Shown here: positions 21,726-33,782 of the stretch, one piece after another
Layout of the letters: each line of letters opens with the position of its first letter
How positions within the stretch are numbered: the first letter of the stretch is position 1
DNA from: Sordariomycetes sp. S80-01Y
Taxonomy: Eukaryota > Ascomycota > Sordariomycetes
Direction: 5' to 3'
Length of the DNA: 64,000 nucleotides
Assembly (NCBI GenBank): GCA_037042185.1
Contig: JAXQJY010000026.1
Span: forward strand, 930,001 to 994,000
Program-made: the position numbers and the translations under genes
Notes under the pieces: generated by a model
Seen by the model: only the letters and a program-made list of their open reading frames with translations
The model's database searches: none
Told to the model about the DNA's origin: nothing

Positions 21726-23199
21726 TTTTAAGCCTACGCTGTGGGCACAGCAACCGACAGCCTTGTCTTTGTCCTGTTTGGTAGGCAGAAACTGTGAATG
21801 TTCCTAGAACTCGGAACAGATCTGTTCGTTGCTTGAGGAGATGAAAAAAGTGAGCGGCCTGTTCAATTTGACTTGAGAACCGAGTTTAAGAATAGGATGA
21901 AGGTTTGGTGCTGATGAAAAGGGCGGCTGAGCGGTCGAGAGTCTAACATTGACGCTGGCATCCGCACTGTAGTCGCCAGTGAGGTGTGTGCGACGATTCG
22001 CACTGTTCTCTGTACACTGTCTGGTCCTAGCATAGCCGGGAGAACTGACGGCCCGCTCCGCCTCTGGCGTGACAAACCCGCTCCTGGCTTTCAACAACCG
22101 GCTGCGGCTCCCCGTTTCTACGATGTAGTGATGGATATAATCATGAGCTTTGAAACCCTGCATCGTCCAAGGTCGAAAAGAATACCTGGATATATTCGTC
22201 TCAGCTTAGGCTCACTGCAGGTGGACAACGGCAGTGCAGTAGTCCTTCATCCGTGCCCCTGGGATATCGGCGCGATGGTGAGGTTCCAGCCCACCGCACA
22301 CTTCAACAACCTTCTCGCTGAAATGCTGCCGTAAATGATATCGACCGCAACTGTCAGAACTCACTCAGAGCAGACTTCCTGCCATTTTCTTCGGACTCGA
22401 GCGCCCAGCATTAGCTCACCGACGCCTCGGTGTGCGGGAAATGTGGGGTGCTGCTCTAATTAAACGACTGGCTGGAGCTGGCCAATCAGCGGCGCGAAGC
22501 GTAGCGGTCTATCACCGTGGGTGGGGGAAGCAGTTGGCACACCCAGCGCCCGAGAGCGCCCCCTCATCGCTCCACCAGGGATAGCAGGCCCGGGCTCAGG
22601 CTCTTTTTGCCATCTGCCATCGTCGAGGGTCCTCGAGCACTCAGCTTCACCTCCACATCAACACCTTGGAAGCTGCAGTGCTGTTGCGATTTCTGGACCA
22701 GGTCCTCTTGTGTCTGTTTCCTTTATCGTTTGTTGTGCTTTGGCTGCTTCTCATTTCCTCATTTCCTCATCTCTCCATCTCTCGTCTCAGTCAACGTCTC
22801 CTCGAGTCTCGGCGCGTCTCTGTACTGCATTCGATTGCCTGGTCGTGCCTCTCCGCCCCATTGCTTGCTACCTCCGTACGCTCTGTCGTCCGTCCAGCCG
22901 CGCGAGAGAAACGTCGCGACCAGCCTGGGCTTCTTCTTTCCATCAGTCTTACGAATCTCTGCTTTGCATTCTTTGCGATACGAGTTCTTTGCTGGTTCGA
23001 CACGGAGCTTGCTGCTGCCCGAACGAGACATCGTTGGCCGAGCTTCTAATAATACCTTCCTCCCCGCCCAAGTCTAAGACACTTTGACGACTGTTCCTTG
23101 AACACTGTTGAAAGGTTCCCCGAGTAGCTTCCAACCGCGAACACGACGTCATTCGCATCTGGTCGAGGTTCTTGTTCCTGAGCCTCCCTCACCGCAACC
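21726..23199. promoter_or_regulatory. Divergent promoter region and long pyrimidine-rich PUB1 leader
   Basis: 1474 bp. From about 22517 to 23087 the plus strand is rich in C and T and nearly free of stop codons in two frames, with a third frame open from 22666 to 23049. Runs such as TCATTTCCTCATTTCCTCAT occur near 22750. This looks like a long pyrimidine-rich transcribed leader rather than a coding region. The portion nearer 21726 must serve the minus-strand acidic-protein gene. Confidence 0.55.
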
Positions 23200-24814
23200 A
23201 TGGCCGACTCCAACCCCGCCGCTCCCCAGCCGAACGCTGGCGCACCCGCCTTCGAGGCTGGTCAGAATGGTCCTCCTGGTGCAGGCCACATGCCACCCCC
23301 TCCGCTGCACATCCCCCAGAATACGAACCCGATTCCGACTGCCATCACCTCTCCCATGTCCGGAGCTGAGCAGAGTGGCCTCATGTCACCCACCAGCGCT
23401 GGAGGGTTCAGGCGCGCGGCCCCCGAACCAAACAAGAGGGCTCTGTACGTTGGCGGACTCGACCAGAGGGTCACTGAGGATGTCTTGCGTCAGATCTTTG
23501 AGACCACCGGCCACGTCCAGAACGTCAAGATCATCCCGGACAAGAACGTGCGATTTCCCCCGCGCCGCTGTTGGAGACCTGATTGCTGACCAACACAGGC
23601 CAAGGGATACAACTACGGCTTCGTCGAGTACGACGACCCGGGTGCGGCCGAGCGCGCAATGCAGACCTTGAACGGGCGCCGTGTTCACCAATCCGTACGA
23701 TATGCGACCGTCTCCTAAAAGCTGTATGTACTAATGCCAAGCAGGAGATCCGCGTCAACTGGGCGTACCAGTCTAACGCATCAAATAAGGAGGATACATC
23801 GAGTCACTTCCACATTTTCGTCGGCGATCTTTCCAACGAGGTCAACGACGAGGTCCTTACGCAGGCCTTCTCCGCGTTCGGCTCCGTTTCTGAGGCGCGA
23901 GTGATGTGGGACATGAAGACAGGCCGATCCAGGGGCTATGGTTTCGTCGCTTTCCGTGACCGCTCCGAGGCCGAGAAGGCTCTGTCCTCGATGGACGGCG
24001 AATGGCTTGGATCCAGGGCGATTCGTTGCAACTGGGCCAACCAAAAGGGTCAGCCATCTATGGCGCAGCAGCAGGCGATGCAGGCTATGGGCCTAACGCC
24101 TACTACGCCTTATGGCCACCACCAGTTCCCTGCTCACGGTGTCGCTAGTTACGAGGTCGTCCTGGGACAGACTCCCAACTGGCAGACCACCGTCTACGTC
24201 GGCAACCTGACCCCCTACACGACTCCCCACGACGTCGTTCCCCTCTTCCAGAACTTCGGGTTCGTCCAGGAGTCGCGCTTCCACGCGGACCGTGGCTTCG
24301 CCTTCATCAAATTGGACTCGCACGAGAACGCTGCTATGAGCATCTGTCAGATGAACGGCTACAACGTGAACGGACGTCCTCTCAAGTGCTCGGTAGGTCC
24401 CGGCTCCTCCTTGAAGCGACGCCCATACTAATCTTCTCCAGTGGGGTAAGGACAAGACCCCTAACGCTCAGGGCTTCGATCCGAGCCAGGCGTACAGCCC
24501 TCAAAGCGCTCAAACCCCCGGCGGCTACCCCGGCACTCCCACATTCTACCCTCAATACGGTGGTAAGTTTCTCGCTTGGCAGCTGCAAGACCCACGCTCA
24601 CCAGTCAGATGCAGCTCAATTTGGTGCCCAGCAGGGTAACTTTGGCGGTGCTCATGCTGGGTCTCCCGCCGGCTTCGCCGGTTCCCCCATGGGCTACGCG
24701 CCTCCGCAGAGTGCTGGTGGCTTCGGACGCGGCCAGCAGCCTCCCCAAGCCCAGTGGTCCCAAGGCCCTCCCGGCCAGAACTTCAACAATGGGTTCGGCG
24801 GCTACCAATCTTAG
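23200..24814 (+). CDS. PUB1: Three-RRM poly(A)/U-rich RNA-binding protein (Pub1 / TIA-1 family)
   Basis: Binds U-rich and AU-rich mRNA, affecting stability and stress-granule assembly; nucleus and cytoplasm. Five exons: 23200-23547, 23599-23694, 23745-24392, 24442-24562, 24609-24814; 472 residues. RRM1 about 80-154 (ALYVGGLDQRV ... YNYGFVEY), RRM2 about 169-244 (FHIFVGDLSNEV ... SRGYGFVAF), RRM3 about 295-363 (TTVYVGNLTPYTT ... RGFAFIKL). RNP1 and RNP2 aromatics are present in all three. The ends are Pro/Gly/Gln-rich and disordered, as expected for granule proteins. Reading GKDKTPNAQGF after RRM3 matches Pub1/TIA-1 order. The leader is unusually pyrimidine-rich, raising possible self-regulation. 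Confidence 0.95.
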
Positions 24815-26500
24815 AACGAGCGGCAGCGCCGTCCCAGCCGCAAGAGAATTTCCAAGTCCTCCCGTCAGAAGAACACGAAGTCGAGCCGGTCGTCGATGTT
24901 ATGATCGATGTTGAGGTTTGCAGGAGCATGTTGTCTTTGAGATACCAGTCACGTTTGCAAGTCTTTTGAGATCTCTCTTCCCGTCACCATAAGTCTTAGT
25001 GGTTTCTTCTTCTATCTCGTCTCCTTTCCAAAATATCGGGGTCCTCTGTCGCCCACGTTTTACGAATCTCATTCTTCTGTTTTCCTTCGTGCTCTGTCTT
25101 TCTCTCCTCTCTTCTCATGGGTGGTTTTAGGGGTTGTTGGAAGCGTTTGCTGGATGCAGCTGGACGGCCAGGGAGCATGATCCTTCTCAGGATACAGAAG
25201 AAAAATCCACACGGCCTTTCTCGTGTTTTGGCCCGCTTGTCGTAATATTGGCTTTTCTCTTGGTCGTGGTGAAATGTACATGGCTCAATGGTCGGTTTTC
25301 TGAGGCCCAATAGCGAATGGGCCGCAGGCAGAATGTCGGGGTTTGCCAGGAATCATGGCCAAGTCCCGTAAGACTAACAAGCCCGGTGTGGTTTGCGGGT
25401 TTCAAAGGGGACAGGCCACTGCGTGCCAGACCCGACTCAGGCAACGCAGATTGTTCAAGAAATAATGATGTACACCTTGTGAGCGGCTCTGGCGTCGCCC
25501 GAGAAAGCATGCTCGGGACCTTGTCCACAGACTCGCGATCCTCCGGAGCCACGGTGGTGATGACTTGAAACCGACGCCACAGACAGTGCAACCCACGAGC
25601 GCATACGCATATGGAGTAAGTTATTTAAACGTAACAATCAGGTCAGCTCGAAGAGTGAAACCCCATGGAGGCGCTACCAGTCACAGAGCGGGTAATTGCG
25701 TACAGAATCCAAGGCTCGCGGCGTTATGACGCTGTGCTGCTGTTGGGCTTAAAGTCTGTCAGTGCCCAATCCAGCAGCGAGCAGCACCTCAGCGCCCGTC
25801 CACGCTCCAGCCTCCCCATCTCGTCTCAGGCTCTGGGACCCCAGAGACTCCAGCTGGAACCCCAATCACAGGCACAGGCCACGTCTCGACGCCCACTGCT
25901 GCAGCAGCTGGAGTCACCGCCAGTGGCAGGTCCCAGCCGCCAGCCCATTTCTCCAACAAGCTTGGAATACAAGCGCGAGCCTTTTCTGAGTCAAACCGAC
26001 TTGAAGGGAACCGGCTCCCCTTCCTCTCCGCATCCCACGCATTTTTTCCTGTTCGTCCAGCTCTCACCTCCCCCCTCGCCTGCGCCTGGACTTTGGCATT
26101 GACATTGGGCAGCTATACGAGTTGCATCCATCGTGTCCATCGCTCAGTTGCCGGGCTGATCGACGAGGTGTTTTCGCCCCTCTCTGCGGACTGGGTCCAT
26201 CGTTGCGTTGCACCTCAGCTCCACGCACCACACACCACGACCGACCGCACCTCTGCCAGACCTTTGTCGCTCCCGCCAAACTTTCCAGCTCGACCTCAAA
26301 ACACGAAAAGCAGTTGCACCTCCCGCGACGACCACCGCAACGGATCCGACACAGCGCTTCTCAAGACGCCCGCCGACGCCGCCTTGACGGCGGAGCGACG
26401 ATTGGACGTCGACTGGATCTCCGGGGCCGCCATCTCAAACAGCTGCCCGATCCATAGCTGGTAGCAGTCGCAGCTCCCTGTCGCGCACCCTAAGCCCATC
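24815..26500 (+). other. Intergenic region, PUB1 3' end and YAK1 promoter/leader
   Basis: 1686 bp. The first ~350 bp are T-rich, as a 3' untranslated region. From about 25760 to 26500 the strand is C-rich with few stops, fitting a long YAK1 leader. The frames in it (for example 25665-26102) show no recognisable domain. No RNA gene seen. Confidence 0.5.
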
Positions 26501-29299
26501 ATGGACCCCCAGTGGCAGAACTACGCCGACTCGGCTGGCACTCCTCGTCGTCACAATGGCGCCGTCCCGCACCAGCAGTCCATGTCCCCTCGCGACTACG
26601 CGCCTCAATCCCAACCCCATCTCCAACAATCCGCGCCTCCTGCCGCCGCGCCTGGCTCCTACAAATACGACCACTACGGAAGCGCTTCTCTCGGCGGAAC
26701 TGCCCCTCCCTCGGCGCCCGGTTCCAATCCCATGTCGCCGATGACTGGCTCTCACATGCGTGACGGTAACGGTGATGTGGCCATGCACGATGCCCATGAT
26801 GCCCATGCTGGGAGGCAGTATCCGCTTAGGCCGCATCATCAGAGCCATCCCTCGGCAGGCGGGCGATCTTCGAACTTGCACTCTCCCCAAGAGTCGTCTG
26901 CTGCTCAGCGATACTCGCCCATGGATACGCTATCGCCATCTTCGCCCTACGCGCCGAAGCCGCCGCACTACGGAAACCCACCCGTCCAACGGCAGTCTCC
27001 CGTGAAGGGTGATTACGCTCAAAGCCCTTACTACCCAGCTAGTCGACAAGGGCAACAGCTGCCACCAATCACACCGTACGCTTCCACTCAGGATGGCTAC
27101 CCCTCTTCCGCGGTTGCGAACCTCGAAGGGGGTTCTTTCAACGACCCCAAGTCGCCGCGGCGACAGCCTATGCCCGCTCAGCGGGGCCCTGTTCCGGAGT
27201 TTAGGAAGATTCGAGGGACCAGCGATTTGCGGCCAAAGATCAGCAACCAGCCTCCCTTCCGACGAGCCAACCCCGAGGGTGGTTTCATCAGCGTAAGTTC
27301 TGCCTCCCATAGCCATGATCCTCGACCTGACTCGCGATAGCCCCTCCAAGCTCTGACCGCTCACCTTCCCGCGACATACCGCATCTGCAATCCCGAGTTC
27401 AAGTACGAGACGTCGCGAAACCCACGGAGAGTCTTGACGAAGCCAAGCAAGGGCGTGAAAAACGACGGCTATGACAACGAAGACAGCGACTACATTCTCT
27501 ACGTGAACGATATTCTTGGCTCAGAAGAGGCAGGCCACAAGAACCGTTATCTCATTCTCGACGTTCTTGGCCAAGGAACTTTCGGTCAAGTCGTCAAGTG
27601 CCAGAACCTGAAGACGCAGGAAGTTGTGGCCGTCAAGGTCATCAAGAACCGGACGGCGTACTTTAACCAGAGCATGATGGAAGTCTCGGTTCTCGACCTG
27701 CTGAACTCAAAGCTCGACAAGAACGATGACCACCACCTGCTACGACTTAAGGACACCTTTATCCACAGGCAGCACCTGTGCCTCGTGTTTGAGCTTCTGA
27801 GCGTCAACTTGTACGAACTCATCAAGCAGAACCAGTTCCGCGGCCTCAGTACGACACTTGTTCGCGTGTTCGCCCAGCAGCTCCTGAACGGACTGGCATT
27901 GCTGAATAAGGCGCGCCTGATACACTGCGATCTGAAACCTGAAAATATCCTGCTCAAGAATCTCGAAAGCCCCATCATCAAGATTATCGATTTTGGTTCA
28001 GCATGCGATGAGCGGCAGACTGTGTATACGTATATCCAGTCCCGATTCTACCGATCACCAGAAGTTTTACTCGGCCTCCCATACTCATCGGCCATCGATA
28101 TGTGGTCGCTCGGCTGCATTGTAGTCGAGTTGTTCCTCGGTCTCCCGCTCTTCCCTGGCTCATCCGAGTACAATCAGGTCTCGAGAATCGTCGAGATGAT
28201 GGGTAATCCTCCCAACTGGATGCTGGAGATGGGCAAGCAGTCGGGCGAGTTCTTCGAGAAGAGGCAGGACGAGTTTGGCAGGAGACACTACCAGCTGAAG
28301 AGCATGGAGCAGTACGCTAGGGAGCATTCGACAAAGGAGCAGCCTAGCAAGCGGTACTTTACGGCCAACACCTTGCCTGAGATCATCAAGACATACCCGA
28401 TGCCACGTAAGAATATGAAGCAGAACGAGATCGATCGAGGTAAGATTCCTTGCGGTTGCGAGAAACATAGCATGGCTAACATCAACGCAGAGATGAATAA
28501 CCGCATCGCTTTCATCGATTTCGTCAGGGGGCTTCTCACCATTAACCCGCTTGAGCGATGGTCTCCCCAGCAGGCCAAGATGCACCCCTTTATTACCCAG
28601 CAGAAGTTCCAGGGACCGTTCATACCACCAATGAACCTCAAATCTAGCTCACTCAACCGGTCACCGGCGCCTGGTACTCAGCAGCAGCAGCAGGCCGAGG
28701 CGCTCAGCAAGCAACGAGCGCAGCATGCCCAGGCCCAAGCCAACACAGCAACGCAGGGTGCTTACGGTCCCATGGCCGGTGGTCAGTATCCGCAGGCTGG
28801 GCACCCGCAGCAGCCGCCCGTGTATGGCAACAGTACTGTCTACTCACCGGGAGCTAGTACAGCCGGACAGGCCCCGTACGGCGTGCAGCCCAACCAGTAC
28901 GGCCAGATGGTCGTGCCACAGCAACCGCAGCAAGTGCCTCAGCAAGGGCAGTACGTCGCGCCTCAGCAAAACATGTACCAACAGCAAAACATGCGTTCCA
29001 ACCGCCAGCGTGCCTCAACCATGGAACAGCAGCAGAGTGGCATCCCCGCCGCTATCCAGCGCGTCGCGAGCCATCTCGATCCCAGCCAGCCCATCCGGTT
29101 GCAGCCCAGTCCGGCCTACTACCCACCGCCTGGCGAAGGGATGCCGGGTGTAGACGGCAGTGGGGCAGGCCGCGGTGGCAACAGGAGGACGAGCCGGGCT
29201 CAGCAGAGCAGTCGCGGCAACAGGGACTTCATTCGTAACCTGGAGGAAAGGACGCTCGAGGAGGGCTTCATGGGCAACCAGCAGAATCCATGGCATTGA
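26501..29299 (+). CDS. YAK1: Dual-specificity protein kinase Yak1 (DYRK family)
   Basis: Growth-restraining kinase acting under TOR/PKA control in stress and nutrient limitation. Three exons, 26501-27292, 27341-28439 and 28491-29299, give 899 residues. The N-terminal ~265 residues are Pro/Ser/Tyr-rich and disordered. The DYRK-homology box precedes the kinase. Kinase landmarks: glycine loop LGQGTFGQVV (from L340), catalytic Lys363 (VVAVKVIK), HCDLKPEN with Asp461, DFGSAC with Asp481, and the autophosphorylated activation loop YTYIQSRFYRSPE (Tyr493/Tyr495). The C-terminal tail is Gln-rich. The second intron (51 nt, GTAAGA...CGCAG) is a multiple of three with no stop; retention would insert 17 residues between DR and EMNNRIAF in the C lobe. 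Confidence 0.97.
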
Positions 29300-30208
29300 G
29301 AATGAGACAGGATGGGTTGTTGGCAGACCTATAAGGTCAGATGGGGGCATAGAGCGGTATGTAATGCTGCTTCGTTGCCTCCAGGGAGAGTGGCGCTCAT
29401 GGCGGGCTGGTACGGTTTTGGATTGAGCTGGGTCAACTTCACATGCCTTGTCGCAGTATACATTCCCGCTGCGTATACTATCTGAGCCATCGGTTCACGA
29501 ACCAGCTTCCAAGAGCCCGCGCGAGAGAACTCCGATGCGGTGGGTGGCTGAGGTGAACTGATCCCGGAAATCCATATTACGCCGTCGCAAAATGCCTCGA
29601 CGCTCAGTCAGGAGCGGCCAGCCGGGCCAGTTCTGCCACTACGGTCCGACACAGTGTTATACCGTGCCCGCGGGATACAGCGAACGGCTGTGCGTACGCC
29701 GTCCGAACCTTCTCCTTTGTACCGCGGCTGCCTTTCACCACTTTACTTATTGTTTGAATTCTCATGTATCAAGACGACATGCGTTGCATAGCATGATCCT
29801 TGCAGGTGTATAGGGAGGGAAAACGGGCGAACGTCTGGACGCTAGGCTGTTGTAGACGAGGAGAGCTGTGCTGTTTCGCGGAAGGGAGATGTTGCCCCTC
29901 TTCTGCCACGTGGATTATATACTTCTTGACGAAATGCAAACGGGTCACCGTCAGCTCAAAGATGCCTGGAGGCGCATGCCGCATGAAATCTGGTTGATGT
30001 TTTATATTATCTGCACAGTCTACTTAAGTCCTGATGATTGCCTAAAATGTGTTTCTACACCATTCCCAACTCCGGAACGCCCGTGACCAACAAGGCCGGC
30101 TCATCTGCCTTTACCCCATACTTGGCTTGCATTGAAGGGGAATGGTTTCCCTTGGCCAGGTGCTCTCAAAAGTTTCATGAAATCGTCGTTTCTGGCCCGA
30201 CCACGTTT
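29300..30208. other. Tail-to-tail intergenic region, YAK1 / RRM gene
   Basis: 909 bp between two converging genes. It should hold both 3' untranslated regions. Small open frames (29592-29813, 29800-29997) show no known motif. Confidence 0.5.
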
Positions 30209-31426
30209 CTAAAAATGGTCCCATCTGCTTTCCCATCCGTGATTGTATCTGCGATCGGAGTCACGCATTTTCTGCTCTTCAGAGCCGTACGGTCTCGAGT
30301 CGTTGTCCTCCGAGCAGTAATCCTTACTGTCGTAGGGGTCGTAGTCGCGACCGTCCCAGCTCTGCGAACTACGGCCGGAATTGTACGAACGGTCATCGTG
30401 CCGGTCATTCCTGTAGCGGTGCCCCTCATCTCTGCCGTATTCGCTGCCATGGTCATACGTGTCGTGCGAATCGTCCTACCTCCCACTCCGACCACGCTGA
30501 CCACCACCCCTCGAGCGCGTGTTTCCGCCTACCATGTTGTCGCTGTACAGGCCTTGCTTCTCAGCGAATCCCATGCTTCCATCGACCACTTGCTCACGCG
30601 GTCCAGTGGGCACGCCCACACCGCCAATCTTGGGGTACACCTTCAGCAACCGTCCGTCGGCCGTCTTCTCATTGAACGTCTGAATAACGCGCTCGCCACC
30701 TTCCCTGCTGGAGAACACCATCTCGGCGATCAGCAAGGGCTTAGTCTTGATGATTCGGCAAGATTCCATTGCGCCGCCAATGGGCGTCATGGCGGATTCG
30801 ATATCTGCGGCTGTCGTCCCCGGCGCAAAGTTCTGCGCCATCACTGCGAAGGGTCCCGCGAGGCCACGGATCGAGATCCCGGGGCCGGCTGGAGCGCTGC
30901 GAACGTTGGCCTGGTTCTTGATAGCAGGCGAGTCGATGTCCATCTTGTTCAGGTTCGTAGCGCGGTTCTTCAGATTCCTCTGCGCCTTGGGGCCCGTGGG
31001 CGTGGAGGAGATGCGACTGGCGAGCGAATTCCTCTGCACAGAACCGTGCAGGTCGTGTGTCCATTCCCCGTTGATATCGCCAGGTGTGGTGTTCGATCGA
31101 GGCCCGAGGCTTGCGCGCTGCTTCTTGACGCCGACGCGACTGGCGAGCGAGCCGCCGAGGTTGGGCTTGAGGTTCGAGGGCGCAGATTGCCGTCTGTTCT
31201 TGGAGGCGCCGAAGATTTTGGAGGCGAGGTCTTCGTTCTTCTTGCGCTCACGGACTAGAGGGAGAAGAAACATTAGCAAGGAGCTAGGGAAGAGGGAGAA
31301 TGCGGTGAGGGTACCGTTTGAGACAAAGGCTTGGAAGTCGTTGGAGGAGCTCGCTGCTGGCGACGGCGCGGGCTTGGTAGAGGCGGCTTTGGGGCCTCTA
31401 GGCGTTTTGGGTTTCTGAGGTGCCAT
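30209..31426 (-). CDS. Single-RRM RNA-binding protein with alternative C terminus
   Basis: Exons 31426-31315, 31254-30480 and 30431-30209 give 369 residues; if the last intron is retained, translation stops at TAG 30478-30476 after 296 residues. The N terminus is basic (MAPQKPKTPRGPKAASTKP), followed by RKKNEDLASKIFGASKNRR. The RRM-like domain is central-to-late: IRGLAGPFAVMAQNFAPGTT, AMESCRIIKTKPLLIAEMVF, GERVIQTFNEKTADGRLLKV. An RG-rich patch follows (SRGGGQRGRSGR). The extension beyond the TAG stays open for 88 codons with GC-rich third positions and Asp/Tyr/Arg/Ser composition, so I take it as coding. Intron 1 is 60 nt, also stop-free. The family is known to me only as uncharacterised fungal RRM proteins. 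Confidence 0.78.
30432..30479 (-). other. Candidate regulated intron (48 nt) containing an in-frame TAG
   Basis: Donor GTAGGA at 30479, acceptor CGGCAG ending at 30432, ATGAC-type branch sequence between them. Length is a multiple of three. Splicing removes the stop and joins SGR to DEGHRYRNDRH in frame; retention ends the protein at the RG-rich patch. Confidence 0.55.
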
Positions 31427-31800
31427 ATTGCGAAGTAATATGGCGCAAGGATTGAGTTGGAGAAGACGGCGTTCTGGAGAGAGGAGAGATCGGGAACGAG
31501 GGTGAGGTGGAAGTGAAGCTAAGTTTGGATGGGTGATGGGTTAGATGCGCGAGCTGTGCGCGGGCTGCACCAGGGACGGGAGACGCGCTCTCGGCCGCAG
31601 ACGACGCTAGTCCAATTCGGGCCGCTTGAAGCTGACGCTACTATCAACGGTTACACAGTAGCTCACTAGGGATCTGCCAGTTTAACCGACTTGCGGTGCG
31701 TGTAAGCGGGTTGAGTGGTACTGCGATCCTACGCTGCGGGTGCTATCAACAACAATCGTAATCATAACTGTTGCTTTTGCTCTACTGAGCCTATTTATTC
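31427..31800. other. Intergenic region, RRM gene promoter / membrane-protein 3' end
   Basis: 374 bp. It contains the start-proximal region of the minus-strand RRM gene and the 3' end of the next minus-strand gene. No further feature recognised. Confidence 0.5.
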
Positions 31801-32960
31801 CTAAGACCGCCCAGGGACAATTCTCTCTTCACTCTCGGTGTCAATGTTTGTCCAACCACGTCCGTCCTTATTCAGCCGCTCCAAGCGGTTGCTCTGCTTT
31901 CCAATCGTTACCAGATGGTCGCTCTTGTTCGGGTTCGTCCCGGACTCGTAACCCTGAGACCCCTTGGAGCGAGCGGCACTGGCCGTCTTGGTGATCCAGG
32001 GACCCAACACGGGCAAATTCACGGCGATGATAGCGACAAACTGTGAAAAGTGCGTCAGTTGGCTGGTTCTCCAAGAATTATGGAAGCCGAGACGCCGACG
32101 TACCGTTTCGCGGATTGACCAAATCGTGCCGACGTTGATGTCGTCGGCCTGCCGCAGACACAGGACGCACCGAAGCAGCGTTGCCACCATGATGAAGACG
32201 CCTGTGCAGAGCCACAGGGCACACATGAGCTTGCGCAGAGGTGGCATCTGGACTTGCCACAGCAGCGGGATCGGGATCGAGACGATCATGATGTCGGTCG
32301 TCAGATTCGTGACGACGAGGGCATAGTAGTTGGGGATGTTCTTGGAACACGCATCTGCGCCGCTGTTATTGTCTGTCTCTCCCGCGGCTTAGCTTGGGCG
32401 CATGAACTGACCGCTAGGGATGGGCAGGACCTGCCATGTCTTGTGAATAGGCGTGCAACGAGTCAGGATCACTATTATGGTCGCGACGTAGGCCGCTCCG
32501 CATGTCCACGCCGTGAGCCGGACAAAGCGCTGTTGATTGAGGTTGATCGTGATCCTACCCAGTAGGAAGAGCATGCATGCCTTGAGGCACCAGATCAAGG
32601 TCACGTACAGACACCAGCCTGCTAGGAGGCATTTACTGCCAAAGACAATGCCCTGTCTCTGCTCCTCGGTCAGTGCCTCCGCAACCTCCTGGGTCAGCCC
32701 CGTGATGGCGCCATTTTGCCCGATCAACTCGAGCATGCAAAGTTCCGCCTAGATTCTGTCAACTCCTGCCTCGCAATGTCGAGATTCCCGACCACGATTC
32801 TGCTCACCGTCCAGAAGAAGACGGACACGACTGCAAAATAGTCGTCGCCTTCCCAGTGGTTCCCGAGGGTGATGGATCGGTAGATGATTCGAGCGAAGAG
32901 GACCAGCAGGCCGATGCCGTACTCGGTCCAGGCCTCTACCTGGAAAGGCGTTGCGCCCAT
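31801..32960 (-). CDS. PTH11-like integral membrane protein (fungal rhodopsin-type domain)
   Basis: Four exons, 32960-32808, 32748-32412, 32354-32104 and 32040-31801, give 326 residues with consistent phases. Several membrane segments are visible: TEYGIGLLVLFARIIYRSI, DYFAVVSVFFWT, LAGWCLYVTLIWCLKACMLF, AAYVATIIVILTR, IMIVSIPIPLLWQV, LMCALWLCTGVFIMVATLLR and FVAIIAVNLPVLGPWI, i.e. seven. Family signatures are RCTPIHKTWQV, NIPNYYALVVTNLTTDIM and TIWSIRETFV. There is no extracellular CFEM domain. The family includes the Magnaporthe receptor Pth11, used for surface and host sensing, but most members are uncharacterised. It is divergent from the aldoxime dehydratase gene. Confidence 0.87.
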
Positions 32961-33782
32961 TGCTGAACTTTCTGCTTCAGAGTACTGGGTATAGCGAGTG
33001 TGTACGTTTGGTGTAGAATTTTACGCGGAGGCCGCAACGGTCAGGTCGGGCATCTACATAACACCAAAGTCTCCGAACCTCCCCTGGCGGACAGTGCGGC
33101 CGTGCAAAGCAACTCGTTTGACTTTTCTCCTTTGTCGATCAAGGCAGCGGTATTATGAGGAGAAGACAGGCATTGTTAGTCAAGACTTTGCCGAAAACCG
33201 TTTGGGGTCCCCAAAAAGGCCTCGAGGTTCCACCACCATCCATGCTGTCGGGTTCGTCCCTTTTGAAGCATAGTGTCTCAGACCAGCGTTCTAAGCGAGG
33301 AAAAAGCAGAAGCCGGCAAGTCGCAAGCGAGGCTTCGCCTTGTTCTAGGTGGACCTAGTCAATCCTTCTCGAGAAAGCATCGGCTGGTACGAGTACTTAG
33401 CCAGTACATTGACCGAGGAATCTCCAACATCTGCTAGGAACAGGATTTCACGCACAAATTGGAGTCACTCAGAATCACCGTAACTTAATTATCAGCTGTG
33501 GGAACCTTTGGCTGTCGGTTCGTTACATCGCCCTTCGCATGACTGGGTCGCTGACTTTGATGCGTCGGTTATTGGCCATGGTCCCGGGACTTGACCCCGG
33601 CCTGCAGGGTCTGGGGTTAGGATCCTTCGAGGACCTACACTGTGCACGGTTGTATTCAGCCCATAAAGGCATTCCGGGGTGAAGAACAGGTCGTCTTTCT
33701 TCATCGATCTGTCTGACTTCTGTGCTTTCGAGTCCCGCTTCTCGTACAGGCATTCGCGGCAAGACATATCAAGACCTTCGCT
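32961..33782. promoter_or_regulatory. Divergent region, PTH11-like gene / aldoxime dehydratase
   Basis: 822 bp between two outward-facing accessory genes, which could share control elements. Minus-strand frames at 33827-33492 overlap the dehydratase start and are not convincing. No tRNA recognised. Confidence 0.5.

Noticed and set aside
22517-23087. Possible protein of about 187 residues upstream of PUB1
   Set aside because: Several frames are open together, which points to base composition (pyrimidine-rich leader) rather than selection for one frame.
30038-31258. A 406-codon plus-strand open frame
   Set aside because: It is antisense to the RRM gene and mirrors its GC-rich codons; the minus strand has the RRM motifs and splice sites.
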